In this document: piece by piece, positions 1 through 5,337 of the stretch
Numbering within the stretch: position 1 is the first letter of the stretch
How the letters are laid out: each line of letters starts with the position of its first letter
DNA from: Rhodoferax sp.
Lineage (GTDB): Bacteria; Pseudomonadota; Gammaproteobacteria; Burkholderiales; Burkholderiaceae_C
NCBI GenBank assembly: GCA_017880985.1
Contig: JADGRK010000137.1
Span: 1 to 6,782, forward strand
DNA length: 6,782 nt
Direction: 5' to 3'
Program-made: the position numbers and the translations under genes
Notes under the pieces: model-generated
Database searches by the model: none
Told to the model about the DNA's origin: nothing
What the model saw: the letters and a program-made list of their open reading frames with translations, nothing else

Positions 1-55
1 CGTGGCGGGCGTCGTAGGGTATTGATTTATAAAACCTGCTATTCCTTCGCTGACC
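1..55. other. Unassigned left edge, possibly the end of an integrated element
   Basis: This short stretch lies immediately left of the tRNA-Phe 3' remnant. It contains no tRNA 5' half: nothing pairs with the acceptor strand at 90-96 or with the anticodon-stem strand at 63-67. If the remnant is an attachment-site repeat, these bases are the terminal bases of the integrated element. The stretch is too short to identify a gene; frames across it are open for only a few codons and none is recognisable. Confidence 0.3.
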
Positions 56-100
56 CTGAAAATCCGTGTGTCGGTGGTTCAATTCCACCCTTGGCCACCA
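56..100 (+). pseudogene. 3' fragment of tRNA-Phe(GAA), probable attachment-site repeat
   Basis: The fragment reads as the second half of a tRNA. The anticodon-loop sequence CTGAAAA (anticodon GAA, Phe) lies at 56-62, followed by the 3' anticodon-stem strand TCCGT and a variable region. The T arm is complete: GGTGG (73-77), loop TTCAATT (78-84), CCACC (85-89). The 3' acceptor strand CTTGGCC (90-96), discriminator A (97) and encoded CCA (98-100) follow. The 5' parts are absent: TGACC at 51-55 does not pair with TCCGT, and no GGCCAAG-like acceptor strand lies upstream. It is therefore not a functional tRNA. A perfectly preserved stretch from anticodon loop to CCA is the usual form of the repeat left when a tyrosine-integrase element enters a tRNA 3' end. 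The intact gene would be expected further left, outside the window. A plain degenerate tRNA copy is the alternative. Confidence 0.75.
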
Positions 101-118
101 CCCCATTTTCCGCTATGG

Positions 119-146
119 AAAAATGCCCTAGAAAGGGCATTTTTTT
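119..146 (+). terminator. Rho-independent terminator downstream of the tRNA-Phe remnant
   Basis: A stem of at least nine pairs, AAATGCCCT (121-129) with AGGGCATTT (134-142), encloses the four-base loop AGAA. The A residues at 119-120 can extend pairing into the T tract, which runs through 146. It sits 19 bases after the CCA, where the terminator of a monocistronic tRNA-Phe gene would be. This supports the idea that sequence to the right is the original chromosomal flank. It should also insulate the downstream operon from transcription entering from the left. Confidence 0.9.
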
Positions 147-167
147 CGCGGCACAAATCGAAATCCG

Positions 168-185
168 TGTGCAATCCATTGCACA
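168..185. promoter_or_regulatory. Perfect 7-bp inverted repeat, possible operator
   Basis: TGTGCAA (168-174) and TTGCACA (179-185) are perfect inverted repeats around the 4-bp spacer TCCA, giving an 18-bp dyad of the size bound by dimeric helix-turn-helix regulators. It is about 240 bp upstream of the predicted -35 box, so a direct role at that promoter is uncertain. It has no T tract and a weak AT-rich stem end, so it is not a second terminator. No binding protein is encoded in the window. Confidence 0.3.
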
Positions 186-357
186 TGACACCCGCCCGCC
201 CTCGGCACGTCGCGGGTTCAACGGTCTATGGGATGCAGGTCCGGGCCGGGGCGGCGAAGCGTGGGCGTCGCGCATGCTGAACCGGCGCCGCCGCAGCGTT
301 GCGGGAGGGCCGGCACACAGCGACCACCGTCAATCGGTTAACAGAAGGCCAGAAAAA

Positions 358-383
358 CCACCTTGCATGGTGGAAACGCCACC
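358..383. promoter_or_regulatory. Overlapping dyads CCACC / GGTGG / CCACC upstream of the promoter
   Basis: The 16-bp sequence at 358-373 (CCACC, T, TGCA, T, GGTGG) is a dyad in which 14 of 16 bases obey symmetry. The GGTGG arm (369-373) can also pair with a second CCACC at 379-383 across a 5-base spacer, so the two hairpins would exclude each other. The 16-bp dyad is centred about 60 bp upstream of the -35 box, a position compatible with an activator or auxiliary operator. Because it precedes the predicted transcription start, an RNA attenuator role is less likely. Confidence 0.3.
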
Positions 384-425
384 TGGGCATTCAAATTCTA
401 ACTCGCGCCCTGTTTCCCACCCCTA

Positions 426-454
426 TTGACAATGCCGACAATAATGCATACATT
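426..454 (+). promoter_or_regulatory. Near-consensus sigma70 promoter for the operon
   Basis: A perfect -35 hexamer TTGACA (426-431) is followed after exactly 17 bp by the -10-like hexamer TACATT (449-454). Transcription would start near 461, in an AT-rich leader of about 25 bases before the ribosome binding site at 473-480. It is the only strong promoter-like sequence I found upstream of the seven co-directional genes, whose gaps are at most 41 bp, so it probably drives the whole cluster. It overlaps the TTG codon that could otherwise be taken as the start of the first gene. Confidence 0.7.
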
Positions 455-455
455 A
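442..455. promoter_or_regulatory. Imperfect palindrome over the -10 box, candidate repressor operator
   Basis: TAATGCATACATTA is a 14-bp imperfect palindrome with one mismatched pair (447/450), and it covers the -10 hexamer. The 8-base direct repeat ACAATAAT occurs on either side (438-445 and 462-469). A repressor bound here would block RNA polymerase, as is usual for substrate-induced catabolic operons. The AT-rich composition expected around any -10 box makes chance symmetry plausible. Confidence 0.3.
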
Positions 456-472
456 CAGAACACAATAATTCA

Positions 473-480
473 AGAGGGGG
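473..480 (+). promoter_or_regulatory. Ribosome binding site that sets the lactonase start
   Basis: AGAGGGGG is a purine-rich Shine-Dalgarno sequence lying 5 bases before the GTG at 486 and 2 bases before the GTG at 483. It lies downstream of the predicted promoter, so a start at 483 or 486 agrees with both signals. The upstream in-frame starts at TTG 426, ATG 432 and ATG 444 fall inside the promoter and would not be in the transcript. Confidence 0.6.
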
Positions 481-485
481 TTGTG

Positions 486-1469
486 GTGGCATCTGCGACA
501 AACATCGCACCCCGGATTTCGCTTTCGGCTTTGCGCTTCACGGCTAGCGGTCTGAATCGACCCGAATGCATCCTGGCGACGGCGCGCGGTGCGTTGTATT
601 CGGCAGATTGGCGCGGCGGCGTGGCTCAGACCTTGCCCGACGGCAGCCAGAAACTGTTCGCAGCGAGCCTCCCCCTTGGCCGGCCACTTAAACCCAATGG
701 CATTGCCCTGCGCCGGGACGGCAGCTTCTTGCTGGCCGATCTGGGCGATACCCAAGGCGGTATCTTTCGTTTGGAACGGAACGGGTCGGTCGCTCCCTTC
801 CTTGAGGAAATCGAGGGCATCCCGCTACCGCCTTCGAACTTTGTAATCGAGGACGGCAAGCGCACCTGGCTCACCGTTAGCACCCGCCACCAGCCTCGAG
901 CGCTGGCATACCGCAAGGACATCGCCGATGGCTTTGTCGCCGTCGTGGACGAGCGCGGCGCGCGCATCGTAGCCGACGGGCTGTGCTACACCAACGAGGC
1001 AGTGCCGAGTCCGGACGGCCAGTGGCTCTACGTCAATGAAACCTTTGCTCGTCGCCTGACGCGCTTTCGCATCGGCGCTGATGGCGCGCTCTCCGGAAAG
1101 GAAACCGTCGCCGCCTTCGGCCACGGCACTTATCCGGACGGCCTGACATTCGATGCGGAGGGCGGCATCTGGATCACCTCCATCGTCTCCAATCGCGTGA
1201 TCCGTGTACTGCCCGATGGAAGCCAGGTGCTGATGCTGGAGGACTGTGATCCGGCGCATCTAGATTGGGTGGAGCAAGCCTTCCAGTCTGGTGACATGGG
1301 CCGTCCGCATCTGGGCAAGGCAGGCGGCCAGATTCTGAAAAACATTTCCAGTCTGGCATTTGGCGGCCCGGGTCTGCGCACCGCTTACCTCGGCTGCCTG
1401 CTCGATGACCGAATTGCGTATTTCGATGCAGCGGTGTCCGGCCATCCGCCGTACCACTGGCATTTCTGA
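486..1469 (+). CDS. SMP-30/gluconolactonase/LRE family protein (probable sugar lactonase)
   Basis: This 327-residue protein belongs to the SMP-30/gluconolactonase family, six-bladed beta-propellers that hydrolyse sugar lactones to aldonic acids using a divalent metal. All four expected metal ligands are visible at family spacing: Glu27 in LNRPE, Asn118 in PPSN, Asn170 in CYTNEAV and Asp218 in TYPDGL. Recurrent blade motifs such as PNG, SPDGQWLYV and DAEGGIW support the fold, as does the C-terminal FGGPGLRTAYLG. There is no signal peptide, so it is probably cytoplasmic. I chose GTG 486, or the adjacent GTG 483, because of the AGAGGGGG site and because the promoter overlaps the longer ORF start at 426. 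It is the first gene of the operon, 41 bp before the dehydrogenase. With the Gfo/Idh/MocA enzyme it would form an aldose to lactone to aldonate pair. The specific lactone is unknown. Confidence 0.88.
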   Translation: MASATNIAPRISLSALRFTASGLNRPECILATARGALYSADWRGGVAQTLPDGSQKLFAASLPLGRPLKPNGIALRRDGSFLLADLGDTQGGIFRLERNGSVAPFLEEIEGIPLPPSNFVIEDGKRTWLTVSTRHQPRALAYRKDIADGFVAVVDERGARIVADGLCYTNEAVPSPDGQWLYVNETFARRLTRFRIGADGALSGKETVAAFGHGTYPDGLTFDAEGGIWITSIVSNRVIRVLPDGSQVLMLEDCDPAHLDWVEQAFQSGDMGRPHLGKAGGQILKNISSLAFGGPGLRTAYLGCLLDDRIAYFDAAVSGHPPYHWHF

Positions 1470-1510
1470 CACCAAACGACTATTGAACACAAACGAGGAA
1501 CGGAAGCATC

Positions 1511-2629
1511 ATGACCAAACAGTTATTCACGATCGCAGTCCTGCCCGGCGACGGGATTGGCATCGAAGTAATGGATGTTTGCCTCAAGGTCCTGGATCAC
1601 CTCCTCGCCGATCAGCCGTACTTTCGCCTCGCTTACGTTCACGGACCCGGCGGCGCCCAGCATTATGCAGACACTGGCGTGGCGCTGCCTGAGAGCACAC
1701 TGCGCGCATGCGAGGAGGCGGATGCAATGCTCTTCGGTGCCATGGGCCTGCCACATATACGTTACCGGAACGGTACTGAAATCAATCCTCAGCTCGACCT
1801 ACGCAAGAAATTCGATCTGTATGCCGGGGTGCGTCCTATCCGCGCCATTCGCGGCGTGCCTTCGGCTCTTTCGGACCCGCGCGCGGCGCAGATCGATTTC
1901 GTGTTGGTGCGCGAACAGTCAGAAGGTCTGTTCTATGGCCGCCTGTATCCCGAAAAGCAACCAAAGAGCGACGACAACGAAGCGTTCGATCTCGGACGCA
2001 TTACGCGCAAAGGTTCAGAGCGCCTGTTCGATTTTGCGTTTCGACTGGCGCGGCGGCGACGTGCCGCCAATTCGGCAAAGGGGCGCGTCACATGCGTGGA
2101 CAAAGCCAACGTGCTCTCTAGCATGGCTTTCTTCCACAAGATTTTTTGGGAGCGCGCCAAGCTCAATCCAGAAATCACCGCCGACCACTGCTACGTGGAT
2201 GCCATGGCCATGAACATGGTCAAGCGACCCTGGGAGTACGACGTGATCCCAACCGAAAACCAGTTTGGCGATATTCTTTCGGACCTCGCCGCAGGATTGA
2301 TTGGAGGCTTGGGCATGTCGCCATCGGGTGATATTGGGGACAAGTATGGATTGTTTCAGCCCAGTCATGGCAGCGCACCAGATATCGCCGGACAGGGCAA
2401 GGCCAATCCGACGGCAATGATTCTTTCTGCGGCAATGATGTTGGGTTGGTTGGGGGAAAAGCACAACCTGCCTGAGGCCACTGCAGCCGCGGCCCGCCTC
2501 AGTACGGCGGTTGACGTGGCCTTCGCCTCGGGTAGGTTGCATTCGTTCGAGTTGGGAGGCAAAGATGGCACCCAAGCTATAGCTGCCGCCGTCATCGACG
2601 CTCTCGCGCAACAGCCGGTGCTGGCATAG
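1511..2629 (+). CDS. Isocitrate/isopropylmalate dehydrogenase family protein (NAD-dependent 2-hydroxyacid oxidation, substrate unknown)
   Basis: The 372-residue protein spans the full beta-decarboxylating dehydrogenase fold shared by isopropylmalate, tartrate/D-malate and isocitrate dehydrogenases. Visible motifs are LPGDGIG (11-17), the substrate-binding arginines Arg98 and Arg108 in LRKKFDLYAGVRP, Arg134 in VREQSEG, Lys198 and Asn200 in VDKAN, and the metal-binding aspartates Asp230, Asp254 and Asp258 (VDAMAM, GDILSD). HGSAPDIAG (286-294) carries the Asp291 that marks NAD rather than NADP use. The position of the catalytic tyrosine in isopropylmalate dehydrogenase (Arg+7) is Phe141 here, with Tyr142 next to it. 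It is unlikely to be LeuB, because it sits in a transport and acid-sugar operon without leuC or leuD. PdxA2, which oxidatively decarboxylates 4-phospho-D-threonate, belongs to the same superfamily, so a comparable step here is plausible but inferred. The ATG at 1511 follows GAGGAA (1495-1500). Confidence 0.88.
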   Translation: MTKQLFTIAVLPGDGIGIEVMDVCLKVLDHLLADQPYFRLAYVHGPGGAQHYADTGVALPESTLRACEEADAMLFGAMGLPHIRYRNGTEINPQLDLRKKFDLYAGVRPIRAIRGVPSALSDPRAAQIDFVLVREQSEGLFYGRLYPEKQPKSDDNEAFDLGRITRKGSERLFDFAFRLARRRRAANSAKGRVTCVDKANVLSSMAFFHKIFWERAKLNPEITADHCYVDAMAMNMVKRPWEYDVIPTENQFGDILSDLAAGLIGGLGMSPSGDIGDKYGLFQPSHGSAPDIAGQGKANPTAMILSAAMMLGWLGEKHNLPEATAAAARLSTAVDVAFASGRLHSFELGGKDGTQAIAAAVIDALAQQPVLA

Positions 2630-2634
2630 CGGCG

Positions 2635-3714
2635 ATGTCGAAGAAAATAAAAGTGGCGGCGGTCGGTGCCGGTTACTTCAGCCAGTTTCAGTATCAAGGC
2701 TGGCGCAACCTGGACGCGGTTGAGATTGTCGCCCTGACCAATCGCGACGTCGCCAAAGGCCGCGCGATGGCTGCGCGCTACGGTGTGCCCCAAGTATATG
2801 GCCAGGTCGAGGAAATGCTCGACGCCGAAAAGCCAGACTTGTTCGACATAATTACCACGCCAGCCACCTATCGGGACTACCTCTCCGCCGCTGTGTCGCG
2901 CGGCATCGCAGTGATCTGCCAGAAGCCGTTCGGCCGCGACTTTCGCGAAGCTCTGGAGCTCGTCGCGATTGCGGAGGATGCCGGCGTCCCGCTTATCGTG
3001 CACGAAAATTTTCGCTGGCAACCCTGGTATCGCGAGGCCAAAAGACTCATCACCAGCGGAACGCTGGGCACGCTGCACAGCGCCGCTTTCCGCCTGCGCC
3101 CAGGCGACGGCCAGGGCCCGCAGGCTTATCTCGATCGCCAGCCTTACTTCCAGCAGATGCCGCGCCTCCTGGTCTATGAGACCGCGATCCACTGGATCGA
3201 CACCTTCCGCTTCCTGATGGGCGACGTGAGCGCGGTCTACGCGCGGCTGCGCAAGCTCAATCCGGTCATTGCCGGCGAGGACGCCGGCTACATTTTGTTC
3301 GAGTACGACTCAGGCGCCACGGGTCTGTTTGACGGCAATCGCCTCAACGATCACGTCGCCAGCAATCCGCGCCGCACCATGGGCGAGATGTGGCTGGAGG
3401 GCAGCAACGGCGTTCTACGTCTCGATGGCGAGGGCCGGCTGTGGTGGAAGCCGCACCACGGTGAAGAGACCGAACATGTCTACGACAAGGGACAGAGCGA
3501 TAGCTTTGGCGGCGGCGCCTGCGAATGGCTGCAGCGCCACGTTGTCGAACATTTGCTGAATGGCGCGCCGCTAGAGAACACGGCGCGCGAATATCTCGTC
3601 AACCTCAAGATTCAGGAGGCGGTATATCGCTCTCACAAGGAAGGAAGAAGGATCGAACTGGCCGGCTTCGATCCCGAGGAACGCCCCGTGCTGCAAACTT
3701 TTGGCGGCCAATGA
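2635..3714 (+). CDS. Gfo/Idh/MocA family oxidoreductase (probable sugar dehydrogenase)
   Basis: The 359-residue protein has the two-domain Gfo/Idh/MocA layout: an N-terminal Rossmann domain with the dinucleotide loop GAGYFS (11-16) after a beta strand, then a C-terminal alpha/beta substrate domain. The catalytic lysine is Lys97 in CQKPFG, a variant of the usual EKP motif. HENFRWQP (123-130) and YETAIHW (181-187) supply the active-site region, with His186 as the expected catalytic histidine. The residue four before it is Glu182, where many members carry Asp. The family mostly oxidises cyclic sugars to lactones with NAD(P), and D-apiose dehydrogenase is a member. Here it would feed the lactonase encoded at 486-1469. 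It begins 5 bp after the previous stop with only a weak ribosome binding site, so translation is probably coupled. The substrate cannot be assigned from sequence alone, and oxidation of a sugar acid is an alternative. Confidence 0.87.
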   Translation: MSKKIKVAAVGAGYFSQFQYQGWRNLDAVEIVALTNRDVAKGRAMAARYGVPQVYGQVEEMLDAEKPDLFDIITTPATYRDYLSAAVSRGIAVICQKPFGRDFREALELVAIAEDAGVPLIVHENFRWQPWYREAKRLITSGTLGTLHSAAFRLRPGDGQGPQAYLDRQPYFQQMPRLLVYETAIHWIDTFRFLMGDVSAVYARLRKLNPVIAGEDAGYILFEYDSGATGLFDGNRLNDHVASNPRRTMGEMWLEGSNGVLRLDGEGRLWWKPHHGEETEHVYDKGQSDSFGGGACEWLQRHVVEHLLNGAPLENTAREYLVNLKIQEAVYRSHKEGRRIELAGFDPEERPVLQTFGGQ

Positions 3715-3740
3715 CCGACTCAATTTAGGAGGAAACGACC

Positions 3741-4748
3741 ATGCAACGCAGAGCATTTCTCGTCCACACCGTGATCGCCGCCAGTCTTGCGGCCGCCTTT
3801 TCTTTGCCGCTGACTGTCAGGGCCGCAACGGCGCTTAAGTTCAGCCATACCGACCAGCCCGGCGGCGCTCGTGACAAGGCGGCGGGGCTGTTTGCCAAGA
3901 AGGTCAGCGAATACACTCACGGCCGCTATGAGGTCAAGGTGTATCCGGCGGGCCAACTCGCCAATGATCCTAAAGCCATTGAACAACTGCAACTCGGCGG
4001 CATTGATTTCACCGTATCCGCTACCGGTTCGTACGCGACGCACCTCGCTACGCTGAATCTAACCATGCTGCCGTTTCTGGTCGAAAATTATGATCAAGGC
4101 TGGAAGTTCTACGACGAGTCGAAGTGGCTCAAGGCGCAGTACGACAAGGCGCCTGAAAAGGGCTTTCGTTTCCTCGCTACCTGGGAAGCGGGTTTTCGCA
4201 ATATGACGACCAAGGACCCGTTGAACTCACCGGCGGATGCCAAGGGCAAGAAGCTGCGCTCTTTTCCCAACGAAATGATGCGCTGGACGCTGGAAGCAAT
4301 GGGCTTTTCGGTGCAGATCATGCCGCTCCCAGAGGTCTATCTTGCGATTCAGCAAGGCGCCGTGGCAGGGCAGGAAAATCCAATCGATACTATTTTTTCG
4401 AACAAGTTCTACGAAGTGGCACCCAACGTGACGTTGACGAACCACGTGTATAGCCCGATTCCGCTGGCCATTTCAGAAAAGACCTGGCAGAAGCTGTCGG
4501 CAGAAGATCGTACCGCTGTGACCAAGGCAGCCAAAGAGGCGGGAGACTGGAGCCGAAATGAAATCCGTAGCAACGATGAGCGCCAGCTGAAAGAAATGGA
4601 GAGCAAGGGTGCCAAATTGGCACGGCCCAATATCGGTCCGTGGCGAGCCGCGGTGCAGCCAGCGATCGCCAAGGCCAAAGAGAAGTACGGCGCAGATGTC
4701 GACGCTATCCTCGCCGATGCCGACGCCGTCCGAAAGGCGGTCAAGTGA
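3741..4748 (+). CDS. dctP: TRAP transporter substrate-binding protein DctP
   Basis: This 335-residue protein is the periplasmic binding subunit of a tripartite ATP-independent periplasmic (TRAP) transporter, which captures an organic acid and hands it to the membrane subunits. It has an export signal at about 1-28 (MQRRAFLV, then a hydrophobic stretch, ending VRA before ATA). The RRxFL start partly matches a twin-arginine motif. The mature part begins with LKFSHTDQPGG and carries typical DctP landmarks. These include YPAGQLANDPKAIEQL (68-83), the Arg173 region KLRSFPN (Arg here normally binds the substrate carboxylate) and GQENPIDTI (210-218). The ligand should therefore be a carboxylate, in line with an acid-sugar pathway. 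A strong AGGAGG (3727-3732) sits 8 bases before the ATG, the best ribosome binding site in the window and apt for an abundant binding protein. The ligand itself cannot be read from the sequence. Confidence 0.93.
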   Translation: MQRRAFLVHTVIAASLAAAFSLPLTVRAATALKFSHTDQPGGARDKAAGLFAKKVSEYTHGRYEVKVYPAGQLANDPKAIEQLQLGGIDFTVSATGSYATHLATLNLTMLPFLVENYDQGWKFYDESKWLKAQYDKAPEKGFRFLATWEAGFRNMTTKDPLNSPADAKGKKLRSFPNEMMRWTLEAMGFSVQIMPLPEVYLAIQQGAVAGQENPIDTIFSNKFYEVAPNVTLTNHVYSPIPLAISEKTWQKLSAEDRTAVTKAAKEAGDWSRNEIRSNDERQLKEMESKGAKLARPNIGPWRAAVQPAIAKAKEKYGADVDAILADADAVRKAVK

Positions 4749-5326
4749 TTTCCGCGGGCCTAAATCAGCACTCGCATGCCGACGACCTGATTCAGGCCCG
4801 GCCTGCGCACCGCAGACTTCTTCCCCCAACACCGCCGGCACCGGCGCCGTTGCGCCTGATCGGTGACGCAGTTGACTGGACCGTGATCGGAATCGGCGCG
4901 GTGATGATCGTCCTGGTATTTGCCAATGTAGTGTTGCATATATTTGGCAAGGACATGGCGGCCACGACCGAATTGTGCGAACTGCTGATGGTGTGGGTCA
5001 CCTTTCTTGGCGGTGCTGCGGCAGCTAGACGCGGAGCGCACATGGCCATCACCGAGTTGATCGACAAGCTGAAACCAGGGTCGCGCAGAGTTGTCGACCT
5101 GCTGATCACGGCCGTGTCGGCTATCGTCCTGGGCCAGCTGGTTTGGTACGGCTGGAACATTTCCAAGGCCGGATGGAGCAATCAGCTGACCGTACTCGAT
5201 ATTCCGATGTCGTTTCAGTACATGGCCTTGCCCGTTGCGTCCTTCATCACTCTGCTCTTCGTGCTTTGGGATGGTTTGCAGATCTTGCGCGGCCTGTCGC
5301 GCGAAGAACGCTTCGGCAGCAACTGA
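4745..5326 (+). CDS. dctQ: TRAP transporter small membrane subunit DctQ
   Basis: This 193-residue protein is the small membrane subunit of the TRAP transporter. Four hydrophobic segments are visible at about 45-67, 75-95, 116-137 and 157-180, which is the standard DctQ topology. The family motif RRGAHMAI (95-102) follows the second segment, and LDIPMSFQY (151-159) precedes the fourth. I chose GTG 4745, whose last two bases overlap the TGA of dctP (GTGA), because AAGG (4734-4737) lies 7 bases upstream and the overlap implies translational coupling. Codons further upstream in the same frame lie inside dctP. With this start the protein has a polar, His- and Pro-rich lead of about 40 residues before the first membrane segment, longer than usual. 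A TTG at codon 36 is an alternative start but lacks a ribosome binding site. Confidence 0.88.
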   Translation: MISAGLNQHSHADDLIQARPAHRRLLPPTPPAPAPLRLIGDAVDWTVIGIGAVMIVLVFANVVLHIFGKDMAATTELCELLMVWVTFLGGAAAARRGAHMAITELIDKLKPGSRRVVDLLITAVSAIVLGQLVWYGWNISKAGWSNQLTVLDIPMSFQYMALPVASFITLLFVLWDGLQILRGLSREERFGSN

Positions 5327-5337
5327 AAGGATCCGAG

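Larger units (their letters stand above)
147..425. other. Non-coding region upstream of the operon
   Basis: I see no credible gene here. The reading frames across it give arginine- and proline-rich, low-complexity translations typical of chance ORFs in GC-rich DNA, and they lack convincing ribosome binding sites. The region holds the two dyads listed separately (168-185 and 358-373). The centre (about 190-310) is very GC-rich and the right end becomes more AT-rich toward the promoter at 426. No regulator gene is present. Confidence 0.6.

Noticed and set aside
1..100. An intact tRNA gene, or a tRNA interrupted by a group I intron
   Set aside because: No acceptor, D-arm or 5' anticodon strand pairing with the 3' half lies in 1-55. 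An intron would place the 5' half outside the window, and I see no intron core pairing; an attachment-site remnant explains the data more simply.
22..429. 135-codon plus-strand ORF across the tRNA remnant and upstream region
   Set aside because: It runs through the tRNA fragment and the terminator hairpin, has no ribosome binding site, and gives an arginine/proline-rich translation without recognisable motifs.
426..485. Start of the lactonase at TTG 426 or ATG 432/444
   Set aside because: These codons lie within the predicted promoter, and the only good ribosome binding site is at 473-480.
2015..2611. 198-codon minus-strand ORF
   Set aside because: It is a shadow of the isopropylmalate-dehydrogenase-family gene and has no domain or ribosome binding site.
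1511..2629. Assignment as leuB (leucine biosynthesis)
   Set aside because: No leuC/leuD neighbours, a TRAP and acid-sugar kinase context, and a Tyr-to-Phe change at the catalytic position argue for a different substrate.
2365..3192. 275-codon minus-strand ORF
   Set aside because: It is antisense to the end of the dehydrogenase gene and the Gfo/Idh/MocA gene, both with clear family motifs. It looks like a codon-bias shadow with no recognisable domain.
4640..4744. Upstream extension of dctQ
   Set aside because: It lies wholly inside dctP in another frame. The GTG at 4745 has a ribosome binding site and the typical stop-start overlap.
5143..5337. 65-codon upstream extension of dctM
   Set aside because: It overlaps the dctQ C-terminus out of frame and is unlike any DctM N-terminus. 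GTG 5338 has a good ribosome binding site and starts at the first membrane segment.
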